A stretch of 64,000 nt of DNA, taken from contig JEMY01000004.1 of assembly GCA_000585075.1 (NCBI GenBank), positions 62,001-126,000 on the forward strand, in the 5' to 3' direction. The notes under the pieces were generated by a model. That model had not been told where the DNA came from and made no database searches. It saw only the letters and a list, made by a program, of their open reading frames with translations. The translations under genes were made by a program, and so were the position numbers. Each line of letters opens with the position of its first letter. Position 1 is the stretch's first letter. Origin of the DNA: Candidatus Accumulibacter regalis. GTDB taxonomy: Bacteria; Pseudomonadota; Gammaproteobacteria; Burkholderiales; Rhodocyclaceae. Positions 54,448 to 63,133 of this stretch are shown one piece after another.

Positions 54448-56001
54448 ATGACGATACGACCGGAATTAATCGATAAGCTGCGCACCAAGCGCACACAGCT
54501 GACTGAGAATGTCAGCCCCGAGAAGTTGGAAGAGCTGCACGCCAAGGGTTTGCTGTCGGCTCGCGAACGCCTCGGCACCCTCTTTGTCGAGGGGACGTTC
54601 CAGGAACTCGGTCTGCATGCCTCGCACAGTGCAACCAACTTCGGCATGGCGACGAAGACGCTGCCCGCCGACGGCGTCGTCTGCGGTACCGGCTACGTCG
54701 GCGCGATGCAGGTCGCCGCTTTCAGCCAGGATTTCAGCGTCGTCGCCGGGACGCTTGGCAAGATGCAGGCGAGAAAAATCAACCGCACCATGCGCCACGC
54801 GCTGAGAAATGGCGTGCCGGTCGTGGCCTTCAAGGATTCGGGCGGCGCACGTATTCAGGAAGGCGTCGACGCGCTTTCCGGCTACGGTGACGTCTTCTAC
54901 TCCAACGTCCTGCTTTCCGGCGTCGTGCCGCAGATCGCGGTGATCTGTGGCCCCTGCGCCGGCGGTGCGGCGTACTCGCCGGCGCTGATGGACTTCGTGA
55001 TCATGACGCGCGAGAACGCGCACATGTTCCTGACCGGTCCGCAGGTGATCAAAGCGGTGACCGGACGCGCGACGACGATGGCCGAGGTCGGCGGCGCCGA
55101 AATGCACGCCACGATCAGTGGCAACGCTCACTTCATTGCCGAAGACGACCAGCACGCCATCGGCGTGGTCAAGCAGTTGCTCTCGTACCTGCCGTCGAAC
55201 AACACCGAGGACCCACCGCACGACCTGACGGTGCCGATCGAGGAGATGGAAGACCCGGGCATCAACGACTGCATCCCGGACAGCCCGTCGGAGCCACTCG
55301 ACATGTACGCCGTCATTCGTCGACTGGTCGACAACGGCGAGCTGCTCGAAGTCCACGCCGGCTTCGCCCGCAACATCATCGTCGGCTTTGCGCGCATCAG
55401 CGGCGTGGTCGTCGGGCTGATCGCCAACCAGCCAATGGTCATGGCCGGCGCCCTCGACCTCAATGCCGCCGACAAGGTGGCGCGCTTCGTTCGCACCTGC
55501 AACGTGTTCAACGTGCCGGTCGTCACGCTGGTCGACGTTCCCGGCTTCCTGCCCGGCGTCGAACAGGAGCGCGGCGGCATCATTCGCCACGGCGCGAAAA
55601 TGCTTTTTGCCTACGGCTCGTGCACCACGCCGAAAATTACGGTCATCCTGCGCAAGGCCTACGGTGGCTCGTATCTCGCCATGTGCAGCCAGGAAATGGG
55701 CGCGGACATGGTCTTCGCCTGGCCAACGGCCGAGATCGCGGTCATGGGCGCGGAAGCGGCGGTCAAGATTCTCTATCGCAAGGAAATCTCGGCGGCCGAG
55801 GATCAATCGGCGAAAGCCGCCGAAATGGCGCAGGAGTACCGTGAGAAGTTTGCCTCACCGTACGTGTCGGCCAGCAACTTCTATATCACCGACGTCATCG
55901 AGCCCCAGGATACGCGCTGGATGGTTGCCCTGGCCCTGCGCAAGGTACTCGACAAGCGTGAACTCAGGCCGACCAAGAAACACGGCAACATCCCCATGTA
56001 A
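54448..56001 (+). CDS. mmdA: Methylmalonyl-CoA decarboxylase alpha subunit (carboxyltransferase)
   Basis: 517 residues, acyl-CoA carboxyltransferase family. N-terminal half includes F-K-D-S-G-G-A-R-I-Q-E-G (about 130), C-G-P-C-A-G-G-A-A-Y-S-P (about 170); C-terminal half V-D-V-P-G-F-L-P-G and A-Y-G-G-S-Y-L-A-M. It moves the carboxyl group of methylmalonyl-CoA to biotin. A propionyl-CoA carboxylase beta subunit would look similar, but the following delta, biotin and membrane beta subunits identify a Na+-pump decarboxylase. Confidence 0.93.
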   Translation: MTIRPELIDKLRTKRTQLTENVSPEKLEELHAKGLLSARERLGTLFVEGTFQELGLHASHSATNFGMATKTLPADGVVCGTGYVGAMQVAAFSQDFSVVAGTLGKMQARKINRTMRHALRNGVPVVAFKDSGGARIQEGVDALSGYGDVFYSNVLLSGVVPQIAVICGPCAGGAAYSPALMDFVIMTRENAHMFLTGPQVIKAVTGRATTMAEVGGAEMHATISGNAHFIAEDDQHAIGVVKQLLSYLPSNNTEDPPHDLTVPIEEMEDPGINDCIPDSPSEPLDMYAVIRRLVDNGELLEVHAGFARNIIVGFARISGVVVGLIANQPMVMAGALDLNAADKVARFVRTCNVFNVPVVTLVDVPGFLPGVEQERGGIIRHGAKMLFAYGSCTTPKITVILRKAYGGSYLAMCSQEMGADMVFAWPTAEIAVMGAEAAVKILYRKEISAAEDQSAKAAEMAQEYREKFASPYVSASNFYITDVIEPQDTRWMVALALRKVLDKRELRPTKKHGNIPM

Positions 56002-56025
56002 CCGGCGACGGAAGGAAAAGACCCC

Positions 56026-56361
56026 ATGATCACAGCCGCCATCATCAAATCGCTACAGGTCTACGGCATCGCCATTGTGGTGTCGTTGGTCGTGGCCGTG
56101 TTGATCAAGGTGCTGGTACTCGTGACCGCCAGGATGGAAAAACGCCCAGCGGTCGAAGTTCCGACCGGAAGCGTTTGCCCAGTGCTCCTCGGCGTTCCGG
56201 AAGAGGATGTCGCCGCCTTGTCGGCGGCGATCTTCGCGGCCATCGGCCCGCACCGCATACTGCGCATTTCGCAACCCAGTCACGGCTGGGCAGTCGGCGG
56301 TCGCGCCGCCCAACATTCATCTCATACGCCGGGGCATGCTCCCGGCCGAAGCAACCGCTAA
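56026..56361 (+). CDS. mmdD: Decarboxylase delta subunit (OadG family)
   Basis: 111 residues. One N-terminal membrane helix (about 12-35, I-A-I-V-V-S-L-V-V-A-V-L) followed by a short soluble part. OadG/MmdD-type subunits tether the carboxyltransferase to the membrane pump. The C-terminus (H-S-S-H-T-P-G-H-A-P-G-R) is His/Pro-rich, as in some OadG proteins that bind zinc. 24 bp after mmdA, GGAAGG ribosome site. Confidence 0.83.
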   Translation: MITAAIIKSLQVYGIAIVVSLVVAVLIKVLVLVTARMEKRPAVEVPTGSVCPVLLGVPEEDVAALSAAIFAAIGPHRILRISQPSHGWAVGGRAAQHSSHTPGHAPGRSNR

Positions 56362-56373
56362 CAGGAGCACAAA

Positions 56374-56772
56374 ATGCCCAGACAATTCAAGGTCACGGTC
56401 AACGGACGCGAATACGACGTCAGCGTACTGGAACTCACTGCCGGCCAACCGGCACCATCGGCAGCCCCTGCGGTAGCGGCCGCCGCGCCGCAGGCCGGGG
56501 GTAGCGCACCTTCTGCGGCTGCCGCCGCGCCCGCCGCAGCCGCAGGCGCTCCTGCCGGCGACGGTGATGTCGTTGCCGGAATGGGTGGCACCGTCGTCGA
56601 AGTTAACGTCAAGGTCGGTCAGGCCGTGGCCGTTGGCGACCGCCTGATCGTCATGGAGGCGATGAAGATGAAAACGCCGGTGATCGCTACCCGCGCCGGC
56701 CAGGTTACCCGAGTTCTGGTCGCCGCCGGCGATCCCGTCGAGGGCGGACAGCCCCTGTTGACAATCGCGTGA
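56374..56772 (+). CDS. mmdC: Decarboxylase biotin carrier subunit
   Basis: 132 residues. A short N-terminal domain, an Ala/Pro linker (about 30-70, typical swinging arm) and a biotinyl domain with E-A-M-K-M near residue 92, whose lysine carries biotin. It shuttles CO2 from MmdA to the membrane subunit. 12 bp after mmdD with AGGAG. Confidence 0.94.
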   Translation: MPRQFKVTVNGREYDVSVLELTAGQPAPSAAPAVAAAAPQAGGSAPSAAAAAPAAAAGAPAGDGDVVAGMGGTVVEVNVKVGQAVAVGDRLIVMEAMKMKTPVIATRAGQVTRVLVAAGDPVEGGQPLLTIA

Positions 56773-56878
56773 GCGGATATCAGCCGAAACCCGGCACCCA
56801 TCAACCAGTCCGCGAGTCGGTTTTCAAGCCGATGCGCCGATGGATGGGTGCTGCGGCCAGGTGCGAGGACTGAAGCGC

Positions 56879-58084
56879 ATGGAAAGCATAAATTTTCTCG
56901 ATCTGTTCCAGGGTGTCGCCACCCTGGTGGCCGCCGAGCCGCAGATCATGATGGGACGCATCTTCCTGATGTTGCTGGGCTTCCTGCTCATCTATCTGGG
57001 CTCAAGGAACGTCCTGGAACCACTGCTGATGATCCCGATGGGCATGGGCATGTCGTCGGTCAACGCGGCGGTCATGTTCCTCGAAGGGGGCAAACCGGGA
57101 ACGCTCTTCGTCGATCCCTTGATCACCGACCCACTGCAGCTGATCAACATTCTGCAAATCGACTGGCTGCAGCCGATCTACACGCTCACCTTCAGCAACG
57201 GTTTGATCGCCTGTCTGGTCTTCATGGGTATCGGCGTTCTTCTCGACGTCGGTTACGTCATGGCACGCCCGTTCCAGAGCATGTTCATAGCCCTGTTCGC
57301 TGAACTCGGAACCTTCGTTGTCTTCCCGTTCGCCATTGCCCTCGGCCTCACCGAACCCGAAGCGGCCTCCGTCGCCACCATCGGCGGCGCCGACGGACCG
57401 ATGGTGCTGTTCACCTCGCTGGTTCTTGCCAAGCATCTGTTCGTGTCGATCACCGTCGTTGGCTATCTCTACCTCGGCCTGACCTACGGTGTCTATCCGT
57501 ACATGATCAAGTGGCTGGTGCCGAAGCACATCCGCGGCATCAGCATGATCAGCGACCAGGGACCGAGGATCACCCGGTCGCAGAAGCTGATCTTTGCGGT
57601 CGTCGCGTGCACCCTTCTGTGTCTGCTCTTCCCGGTGGCTGCGCCTTTGTTTTTCTCTCTCTTTGTTGGCGTTGCCATTCGCGAAAGCGGCCTCGAGAAC
57701 TTCGCCAAACTGCTCGGCGAAACCTTCCTCTACGGAGCCACCTTCTTCCTCGGCCTGACCCTCGGCGTTCTTTGCGAGGCCAACACGCTGCTCGACCCAA
57801 CGGTCTTGAAGCTCCTGCTTCTGGGCATGCTGGCTCTCGGGGTCTCTGCGTTGGGTGGCCTGCTGGGCGGTTACATCCTGTACTTCTGGACCGGCGGCAA
57901 GTTCAACCCGATCGTCGGAATTGCCGGCGTGAGTTGCGTGCCAACCACCGCCAAGATCGTCCAGAAGGTTGCTACCGCAGCGAACCCGGGAGCAATCGTC
58001 ATGCCGCAGGCACTGGGAGCCAGTATCAGCGGCGTGATCACCTCGGCGATCATCGCCGCGGTCTTTATCTCGATCTTGCGCTAG
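56879..58084 (+). CDS. mmdB: Na+-translocating decarboxylase beta subunit
   Basis: 401 residues from ATG 56879 (GAGGA upstream); ATG 56840 is an alternative. Membrane protein of the OadB/MmdB family with about ten helices. Signatures: A-T-I-G-G-A-D-G-P-M-V-L-F-T (about 170), containing the aspartate that binds Na+ in OadB, and G-A-S-I-S-G-V-I-T-S near the end. It releases CO2 from carboxybiotin and exports Na+. A strong terminator follows. Confidence 0.94.
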   Translation: MESINFLDLFQGVATLVAAEPQIMMGRIFLMLLGFLLIYLGSRNVLEPLLMIPMGMGMSSVNAAVMFLEGGKPGTLFVDPLITDPLQLINILQIDWLQPIYTLTFSNGLIACLVFMGIGVLLDVGYVMARPFQSMFIALFAELGTFVVFPFAIALGLTEPEAASVATIGGADGPMVLFTSLVLAKHLFVSITVVGYLYLGLTYGVYPYMIKWLVPKHIRGISMISDQGPRITRSQKLIFAVVACTLLCLLFPVAAPLFFSLFVGVAIRESGLENFAKLLGETFLYGATFFLGLTLGVLCEANTLLDPTVLKLLLLGMLALGVSALGGLLGGYILYFWTGGKFNPIVGIAGVSCVPTTAKIVQKVATAANPGAIVMPQALGASISGVITSAIIAAVFISILR

Positions 58085-58112
58085 CAGAAAAGCGGCACCC
58101 TGCTCACGAAAT

Positions 58113-58153
58113 CGCGCCCGGCTACGGGGTAAAGTAGCCAGGCGCGTTTTTTT
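58113..58153 (+). terminator. Rho-independent terminator of the decarboxylase operon
   Basis: 13-bp stem (CGCGCCCGGCTAC / GTAGCCAGGCGCG, one mismatch), 8-base loop, run of seven T. Confidence 0.92.
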
Positions 58154-58199
58154 GCAGCCGGTTGCGCGGTGAGCCCTTCCGCGAGGCGAAACGTCCCCT

Positions 58200-58775
58200 T
58201 TACTTCTCGGAGTCGTGCGGCTGCTTGGAGGAATCGACAGGAAAACCGGGCAGAGGGATGCCGTTGAACAGCGTCCGGGTCTGCGTTTTCAGCTGATCCT
58301 GCATCTGATGGAGCATCTTTCTGCTTTGCTCCATATAGGTGCTCATCATCGTCTGCATCGCCGGCCCCTGAAAATTCATGAACTGCGACCACATGTCGCT
58401 CTGCATCTGGCTATTGCTTTCCCCATAGAGTGATTGCGACTGCTCCTGCAACTTCTTCTGGAAATCGACGAAGGACTTGATGTTCGTCTCCAGGTACTTG
58501 CCGAGCATGCCCTGCATCGCGTGACCGTAAAAGCGGATCATTTGCGCCAGCAGATCGGCTGTAAACAGCGGCACACCTGACGCCTCCTCTTCAAGAATGA
58601 TCTGCAGCAGGATCGCGCGGGTGATGTCTTCGCCGGTCTTGGCGTCCACAACGTTGAAGATTTCGCGAGCCAGGACAAGATCCTTTACATCAGTCAAGGT
58701 GATGTAGGCGCTGGTCTTGGTGTCGTAAAGGCGACGGTTCGGGTATTTCTTGATCAGTCGCAGCTGCTCGGGCAT
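58200..58775 (-). CDS. phaR: PHA synthesis repressor PhaR
   Basis: 191 residues from ATG 58775 (GGAGGAAG ribosome site). The N-terminal DNA-binding domain has the hallmark K-K-Y-P-N-R-R-L-Y-D-T (about 9-19), followed by the accumulation-regulator domain (I-I-L-E-E-E-A-S-G-V-P-L-F) and a Gln/Met-rich helical tail. PhaR binds both PHA granules and phasin/own promoters, so phasin genes are expressed only when PHA accumulates. It lies directly downstream of phaB, separated by phaB's terminator. Confidence 0.95.
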   Translation of the reverse strand: MPEQLRLIKKYPNRRLYDTKTSAYITLTDVKDLVLAREIFNVVDAKTGEDITRAILLQIILEEEASGVPLFTADLLAQMIRFYGHAMQGMLGKYLETNIKSFVDFQKKLQEQSQSLYGESNSQMQSDMWSQFMNFQGPAMQTMMSTYMEQSRKMLHQMQDQLKTQTRTLFNGIPLPGFPVDSSKQPHDSEK

Positions 58776-58855
58776 GACGACGCTTCCTCCATGTGCAGAT
58801 GGCTCGACAAGCGCAATCCAGCGCTCTGTGGTGCGGTGCAACACAATTATACCCC

Positions 58856-58888
58856 AGCAAAAAAAAACAGGCCCCTAACGGGGCCTGT
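58856..58888 (-). terminator. Rho-independent terminator of phaB
   Basis: Nine-bp perfect stem ACAGGCCCC / GGGGCCTGT, 4-base loop, then a run of about nine T on the minus strand. Confidence 0.92.
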
Positions 58889-58916
58889 CGTGATGGCATG
58901 AAACCGGGAAATGTGC

Positions 58917-59660
58917 TTACTGGTAGTACAGGCCACCGCTGATGTTCAGCGTGGAGCCGGTCATGAAGCCAGCAAGTTCCGATGCCAGATAGACGCAGGC
59001 GCCGCCAATCTCTTCCGGCTTGCACAGACGTTTCATGGGCACCCCATCGACGATGGTCTGCAGGATCTCCGGCTTGATGGCCATGACCATCTGCGTCGCC
59101 ACGTAACCCGGGCAGATGGCGTTCACGGTCACGTTCTTGGCGGCCAGTTCGGCGGCAAGTGCCTTGCTGAAGCCGATCACACCCGCTTTTGCAGCCGAGT
59201 AGTTGGTCTGGCCAGCCTGACCGCGCAGCCCGTTGACCGACGAGATGTTGATGATCCGCCCCCAGCCCCGCTCGGCCATCTTGGCCGAAACCTGTTTGGT
59301 CATGTTGAACAGGCTATTCAGGTTGGTGGCAATGACCGCATTCCACTGCGCCACTTCCATCCGGGCAAACATCTTGTCACGGGTAATGCCGGCGTTGTTG
59401 ACCAGAATGTCGACCGGCCCTGCCTTGGCTTCCGCCTCGGCGACCATGGCTACGCAGGACTCGAAGTCCGAGACGTCACCGGCAACACAGATGAAGTCGG
59501 TGAAACCGGCCTCGGCCATGGCCTTGTTCCACTCGTCCGGCTTGTCGAACTCCGGATGGTAGGCAGCAACCACCTTGTGACCGGCCTTGGCCAACTCCTG
59601 GCAGATAGCGGTACCAAGTCCACCCATGGCCCCTGTAACCAAAGCAACACGTTGCGTCAT
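58917..59660 (-). CDS. phaB: Acetoacetyl-CoA reductase
   Basis: 247-residue SDR from ATG 59660 (GAAAGGAAGAG upstream). N-terminal V-A-L-V-T-G-A-M-G-G-L-G, catalytic S-S-V-N-G-L-R-G-Q-A-G-Q-T-N-Y-S-A-A-K and C-terminal G-S-T-L-N-I-S-G-G-L-Y match PhaB. It reduces acetoacetyl-CoA with NADPH to R-3-hydroxybutyryl-CoA for PHA synthases. It is not next to a thiolase or synthase; its partners probably include the enzymes at 3041-4222 and 11935-14064. Confidence 0.95.
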   Translation of the reverse strand: MTQRVALVTGAMGGLGTAICQELAKAGHKVVAAYHPEFDKPDEWNKAMAEAGFTDFICVAGDVSDFESCVAMVAEAEAKAGPVDILVNNAGITRDKMFARMEVAQWNAVIATNLNSLFNMTKQVSAKMAERGWGRIINISSVNGLRGQAGQTNYSAAKAGVIGFSKALAAELAAKNVTVNAICPGYVATQMVMAIKPEILQTIVDGVPMKRLCKPEEIGGACVYLASELAGFMTGSTLNISGGLYYQ

Positions 59661-60074
59661 AACTCTTCCTTTCCTGTTGACGAATGAAACAACTGGCGGC
59701 AATCCACCACCACGATTACAACATCTGCTGACCGACCCAGGCGGGGATCCCACCGCGGTTGGCCGAGAGCCCTTCGATCCGGGGCCGCCAACAGCTCGCG
59801 AGCGGCCATTTTCCAGACCTTCCCGAGCCGCCGACGCAAACGTCAGCCGGCATTCTCCCACGACGCCCCCTCGTTGACGAGGCCCAGGGCGTTGAAGTTG
59901 GTCAATTCGCGCTCAATGCCTGACTGGAACGTACGGACGACGCACGCACAGACCAGCGCCTGGCGCCGATAAGCGGCCCTCGACGCCAACGCTGCGACTC
60001 TCGTGCGTCGCCGGCCCGGCACCGAAATCAGGAAGATGGTCGCGATGCCAACGCCAGCCTCGCGACCGTCGTCG

Positions 60075-60103
60075 ATTCTGCATTGCAGCATCGACGCTGT
60101 CAA
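60075..60103 (-). promoter_or_regulatory. Sigma-70-type promoter candidate upstream of phaB
   Basis: On the minus strand TTGACA, a 17-bp spacer, CAGAAT. Confidence 0.45.
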
Positions 60104-60144
60104 TTGCTCGACCCTTCGCCGTCGTCTTTGCCTCGCAGGCCCCC

Positions 60145-60150
60145 TATAAT
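60145..60150 (+). promoter_or_regulatory. -10 box just before a start codon (possible leaderless transcript)
   Basis: TATAAT followed by only six bases before ATG 60157, so transcription would begin at about the A of the start codon. No ribosome site precedes the ATG. The -35 region (TCGTCT) is poor. Confidence 0.5.
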
Positions 60151-60156
60151 GCCGCC

Positions 60157-60381
60157 ATGTACATCATCGTGATCGGCTGGCTCTACGTCACCGTGCTCAT
60201 GGCACTGACCGAAAGCAGCATCGTCGCCGGGCTACTGAGCCTGACTTTCTACGGCATCCTGCCGACGGCACTTCTGGTATGGCTTTTCGGCGGTCCAACG
60301 CGTCGTCGCCGTGCCGCTCGAATCGCCAGTGAGAACAGCGAGGCCAGCGGCAAAGACCAGCCGCAGCCGCCCGATCGCTGA
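60157..60381 (+). CDS. Small membrane protein, uncharacterised
   Basis: 74 residues. Two hydrophobic helices (about 2-15 and 20-44) and a charged tail (T-R-R-R-R-A-A-R). No known domain. Its stop codon directly abuts that of the convergent pgeF gene. The start lies at a predicted transcription start. Confidence 0.7.
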   Translation: MYIIVIGWLYVTVLMALTESSIVAGLLSLTFYGILPTALLVWLFGGPTRRRRAARIASENSEASGKDQPQPPDR

Positions 60382-61185
60382 CTAATCGTCGGCCAGCCAG
60401 ATCAGTGACGCCATCCGCCCGGTCACACCGTCTCGGCGATAGGAAAAGTAGCGCTTCGCTTCCTGCAGCGTACAGCCGCTGCCGCCGAAGACGGCATTGA
60501 CGCCCGCGCGCCGCAGACCTTGCCGGGCCAACAGGTAGATGTCGGCCAGCCATTTTCCCACCAGCTGCTCCCCCCCTCGCTCCCTCGCTGCGGCAACACC
60601 TTCGTCCAGCGACGGCGACTGAGGCGCCGGCAGGAATGCCGCAGCCGCCTCCTGGTGTACGGCGACGAACGCACTGCGCACCTCGTTGCCGACCTCGAAG
60701 GCCTGCGCGCCGATGGCCGGCCCGAGATAGGCCAGAAGCCGCTCTCCGGGCACCGCCATGGCCGCCACCGCACGTTCCAGTATGCCCGCCTGCAGGCCGC
60801 GCCAACCCGCATGCACCGCAGCCACCACGCTGCCCGACTGATCGCAGAGCAAGACCGGTAGACAGTCGGCGGTCATTACGGCACAGACGACGCCGGGAAC
60901 GCGCGCGAACGCCCCGTCGGCCACCGGCACCTCCGCTCGCCCAACGCCGGCAGCGTCCACCAGCGTCGTGCCGTGCACCTGCTCCAGCCAGCAAGGCGAC
61001 GCCGGCAGATGGCCGGCGAGGCGACGACGGTTCTCGGCAACGGCGAGCGGATCGTCACCCACGTGGGCAGCAAGGTTGAGACTGTCGTACGGCGCAACGC
61101 TCACTCCACCCTCGCGCTCGGTGATCAGGCTGCGTACCCGCGTCGGCGCCGGCCAATCGGGACGCTGCCAGCCCCTACTGCTCAC
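60382..61185 (-). CDS. pgeF: Peptidoglycan editing factor PgeF (YfiH/laccase-domain family)
   Basis: 267 residues from a GTG at 61185 inside the 3' end of rluD. Conserved metal/active motifs: W-L-E-Q-V-H-G-T (about 62), A-V-M-T-A-D-C-L-P-V-L-L (about 100) and A-A-V-H-A-G-W-R-G-L (about 118). YfiH proteins, once called polyphenol oxidases, act as purine nucleoside phosphorylases or remove mis-incorporated amino acids from peptidoglycan precursors. The overlap with rluD suggests translational coupling. Confidence 0.88.
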   Translation of the reverse strand: MSSRGWQRPDWPAPTRVRSLITEREGGVSVAPYDSLNLAAHVGDDPLAVAENRRRLAGHLPASPCWLEQVHGTTLVDAAGVGRAEVPVADGAFARVPGVVCAVMTADCLPVLLCDQSGSVVAAVHAGWRGLQAGILERAVAAMAVPGERLLAYLGPAIGAQAFEVGNEVRSAFVAVHQEAAAAFLPAPQSPSLDEGVAAARERGGEQLVGKWLADIYLLARQGLRRAGVNAVFGGSGCTLQEAKRYFSYRRDGVTGRMASLIWLADD

Positions 61186-62311
61186 CCAACTCCTCGTCGT
61201 CAAAATCGTCTTCATTGTCACCGCCGATGACGATGACTTCCGGACCATCGCCGTCATCATCCCAGTCGTCTTCGAGTTCCTCGTCGTCGTCGCCTTCGCC
61301 CGCGCGTGCAGCGACTGCCTCCAGCCGCAGGTTTTCGATCAGGGTCGCCATGTCGTCAGGCAAAGCAGAGCGCCAGAGCATCGCCTTGCCGGTCCCCGGA
61401 TGACGTAGCGACAAACGACAGGCGTGCAGCGCCTGGCGCGGAAATTCTGCGGCGCGCGGCACACGGCTGGCTCCCCCGCCGTAGGTCGGGTCGCCGACCA
61501 GCGGATGTCCAATTGACGTCATATGCACGCGAATCTGGTGCGTTCGGCCGGTTTCCAACGCGCACTCGACCAGCGTGCAGGCGAGAAACTGCTCGAGAAC
61601 GCGGTAGTGCGTCCGTGCCGGTTTGCCGGTGCGCACGACCGCCATGCTCGTGCGCAGCGTTGGATGCCGGCCGATCGGCGCGTCGACACTGCCCGCACGC
61701 TCGACGATGCCCCGCACCAGCGCCTGGTAGCAGCGCTTTACCGACCTTGCCTGCAGCTGCCTGACCAGATCGGTCTGCGCCTCGAGCGTCTTGGCGACCA
61801 CCATCAGGCCGCTGGTATCCTTGTCCAGCCGATGCACGATACCCGCCCGCGGCACCTTGTCGAGCTGTGGAGCGTGGTGCAACAGGCCATTGAGCAGAGT
61901 GCCGCTCCAGTTGCCGTTACCCGGATGAACCACCAATCCGACCGGTTTGTCGAGGACGATCAGGCACTCGTCCTCGTACACTACCTGCAAGGGGATATCC
62001 TCCGGGGCCGACGATTCGGCTCGCTCGTCGGGTGCTTCGGCAACTTCGACGATTTCGCCAGCCCACAGTTTTTGCCGAGGCTCGACGACGCGCATACCGC
62101 CAACCGTCACCCTGCCCTCACGTATCCAGCTCTGCAGGCGACTGCGCGAGTGCTGCGCGAGCAGCCGTGCAAGAATCTGGTCGACACGCTGGCCGCTGCA
62201 ATCCCCGGGTACGCTCAGGCCAATTCTAGGGTTTGCGCTATAATCCGCAAGCTCGCTTTTCGGCGTTGACGCCTCTGCCAGTGCTTCTTTCTTCTGTGGG
62301 TTCTTCATCAT
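61175..62311 (-). CDS. rluD: 23S rRNA pseudouridine synthase RluD family
   Basis: 378 residues from ATG 62311 (an adjacent ATG is at 62308; no later Met, GTG or TTG fits). N-terminal S4 domain (R-V-D-Q-I-L-A-R-L-L, about 40-100), catalytic H-R-L-D-K-D-T-S-G-L with Asp near 164, and E-T-G-R-T-H-Q-I-R-V-H. The last 40 residues are extremely acidic (D-D-D-E-E-L-E-D-D-W-D-D-D and later E-D-D-F-D-D-E-E), an unusual tail for this family. The start codon overlaps that of divergent bamD. Confidence 0.93.
   Translation of the reverse strand: MMKNPQKKEALAEASTPKSELADYSANPRIGLSVPGDCSGQRVDQILARLLAQHSRSRLQSWIREGRVTVGGMRVVEPRQKLWAGEIVEVAEAPDERAESSAPEDIPLQVVYEDECLIVLDKPVGLVVHPGNGNWSGTLLNGLLHHAPQLDKVPRAGIVHRLDKDTSGLMVVAKTLEAQTDLVRQLQARSVKRCYQALVRGIVERAGSVDAPIGRHPTLRTSMAVVRTGKPARTHYRVLEQFLACTLVECALETGRTHQIRVHMTSIGHPLVGDPTYGGGASRVPRAAEFPRQALHACRLSLRHPGTGKAMLWRSALPDDMATLIENLRLEAVAARAGEGDDDEELEDDWDDDGDGPEVIVIGGDNEDDFDDEELGEQ
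62239..62244 (+). promoter_or_regulatory. -10 box of bamD within rluD
   Basis: Perfect TATAAT about 66 bases before the bamD ATG, inside codons near the start of rluD on the other strand. No good -35 at the matching distance. Confidence 0.45.
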
Positions 62312-63104
62312 GCGTAGTTTAGCGGTTATCGCAGCGCTTTTCGTCGCCTCTCTGGTCGCTGGCTGCGGGCTCCTTCCCGATACCAAGGATGAGACCGTCG
62401 GCTGGTCGGCCAACAAGCTCTACGCCGAAGCGAAGGATGCGCTCAACGATGGCTCCTACACCAAGGCCATCAAGTACTTCGAGAAGCTCGAGGCACGTTA
62501 CCCCTACGGCCGCTATGCCCAGCAGGCGCAGATCGACATTGCCTACGCCTACTGGAAGGACCTCGAACCAGCGTCGGCGATCGCGGCCTGCGATCGCTTC
62601 ATTAAGCTGCATCCGAACAACCCGAATGTCGACTACGTGTATTACCTGCGCGGCCTGATCAACTTCAACGAAGACCTGGGTCTGCTCGGTTCGATCAGCA
62701 ATCAGGACATGACCGAGCGCGACCCCAAGGGGGCACGCGAGTCCTTCGATTCCTTCAAGGAACTGGTCACCCGCTTTCCGGATAGCAAATACACGCCCGA
62801 TGCCCTGCTGCGCATGAAGTACCTGGTCAACGCTCTGGCACAGCTAGAACTCCACGTGGCACGCTATTACATGAAACGTGGCGCCTATCTGGCAGCCGCG
62901 AATCGAGCGCAGTTCGCGATAATCAACTATCCCGACACGCCGTCGAGCGAAGAAGCGCTGTTCATCATGGTCAAGGCCTACGACGCCCTCGGCCTCAACG
63001 ATCTGCGCGACGATGCCGAGCGCGTAATGCGCAAGAACTACCCAAACAGCGAATACTACGTGCGCGGCCTTAATCGCCCGGAACCGTGGTGGAAGCTCTG
63101 GTAA
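62310..63104 (+). CDS. bamD: Outer membrane protein assembly factor BamD
   Basis: 264 residues. Lipoprotein signal with lipobox V-A-G-C (Cys19), then tetratricopeptide-like repeats (Y-A-E-A-K-D-A-L-N-D-G-S-Y-T-K-A; Y-P-Y-G-R-Y-A-Q-Q-A). Essential partner of BamA in inserting beta-barrel proteins. Start codon overlaps that of rluD on the opposite strand. Confidence 0.96.
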   Translation: MRSLAVIAALFVASLVAGCGLLPDTKDETVGWSANKLYAEAKDALNDGSYTKAIKYFEKLEARYPYGRYAQQAQIDIAYAYWKDLEPASAIAACDRFIKLHPNNPNVDYVYYLRGLINFNEDLGLLGSISNQDMTERDPKGARESFDSFKELVTRFPDSKYTPDALLRMKYLVNALAQLELHVARYYMKRGAYLAAANRAQFAIINYPDTPSSEEALFIMVKAYDALGLNDLRDDAERVMRKNYPNSEYYVRGLNRPEPWWKLW

Positions 63105-63133
63105 GCCATGGCCACCCGCACGCCGCCCCCTCT

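Larger units (their letters stand above)
59661..60156. other. Control region between phaB and the small membrane protein gene
   Basis: 496 bp with no supported gene. A minus-strand promoter candidate at 60075-60103 could drive phaB with a leader of about 400 bases. The plus-strand -10 box TATAAT at 60145-60150 serves the next gene. Confidence 0.5.

Noticed and set aside
59843-60103. 86-residue minus-strand frame upstream of phaB
   Set aside because: Begins at a TTG that is part of a -35-like TTGACA; no ribosome site and no known domain.
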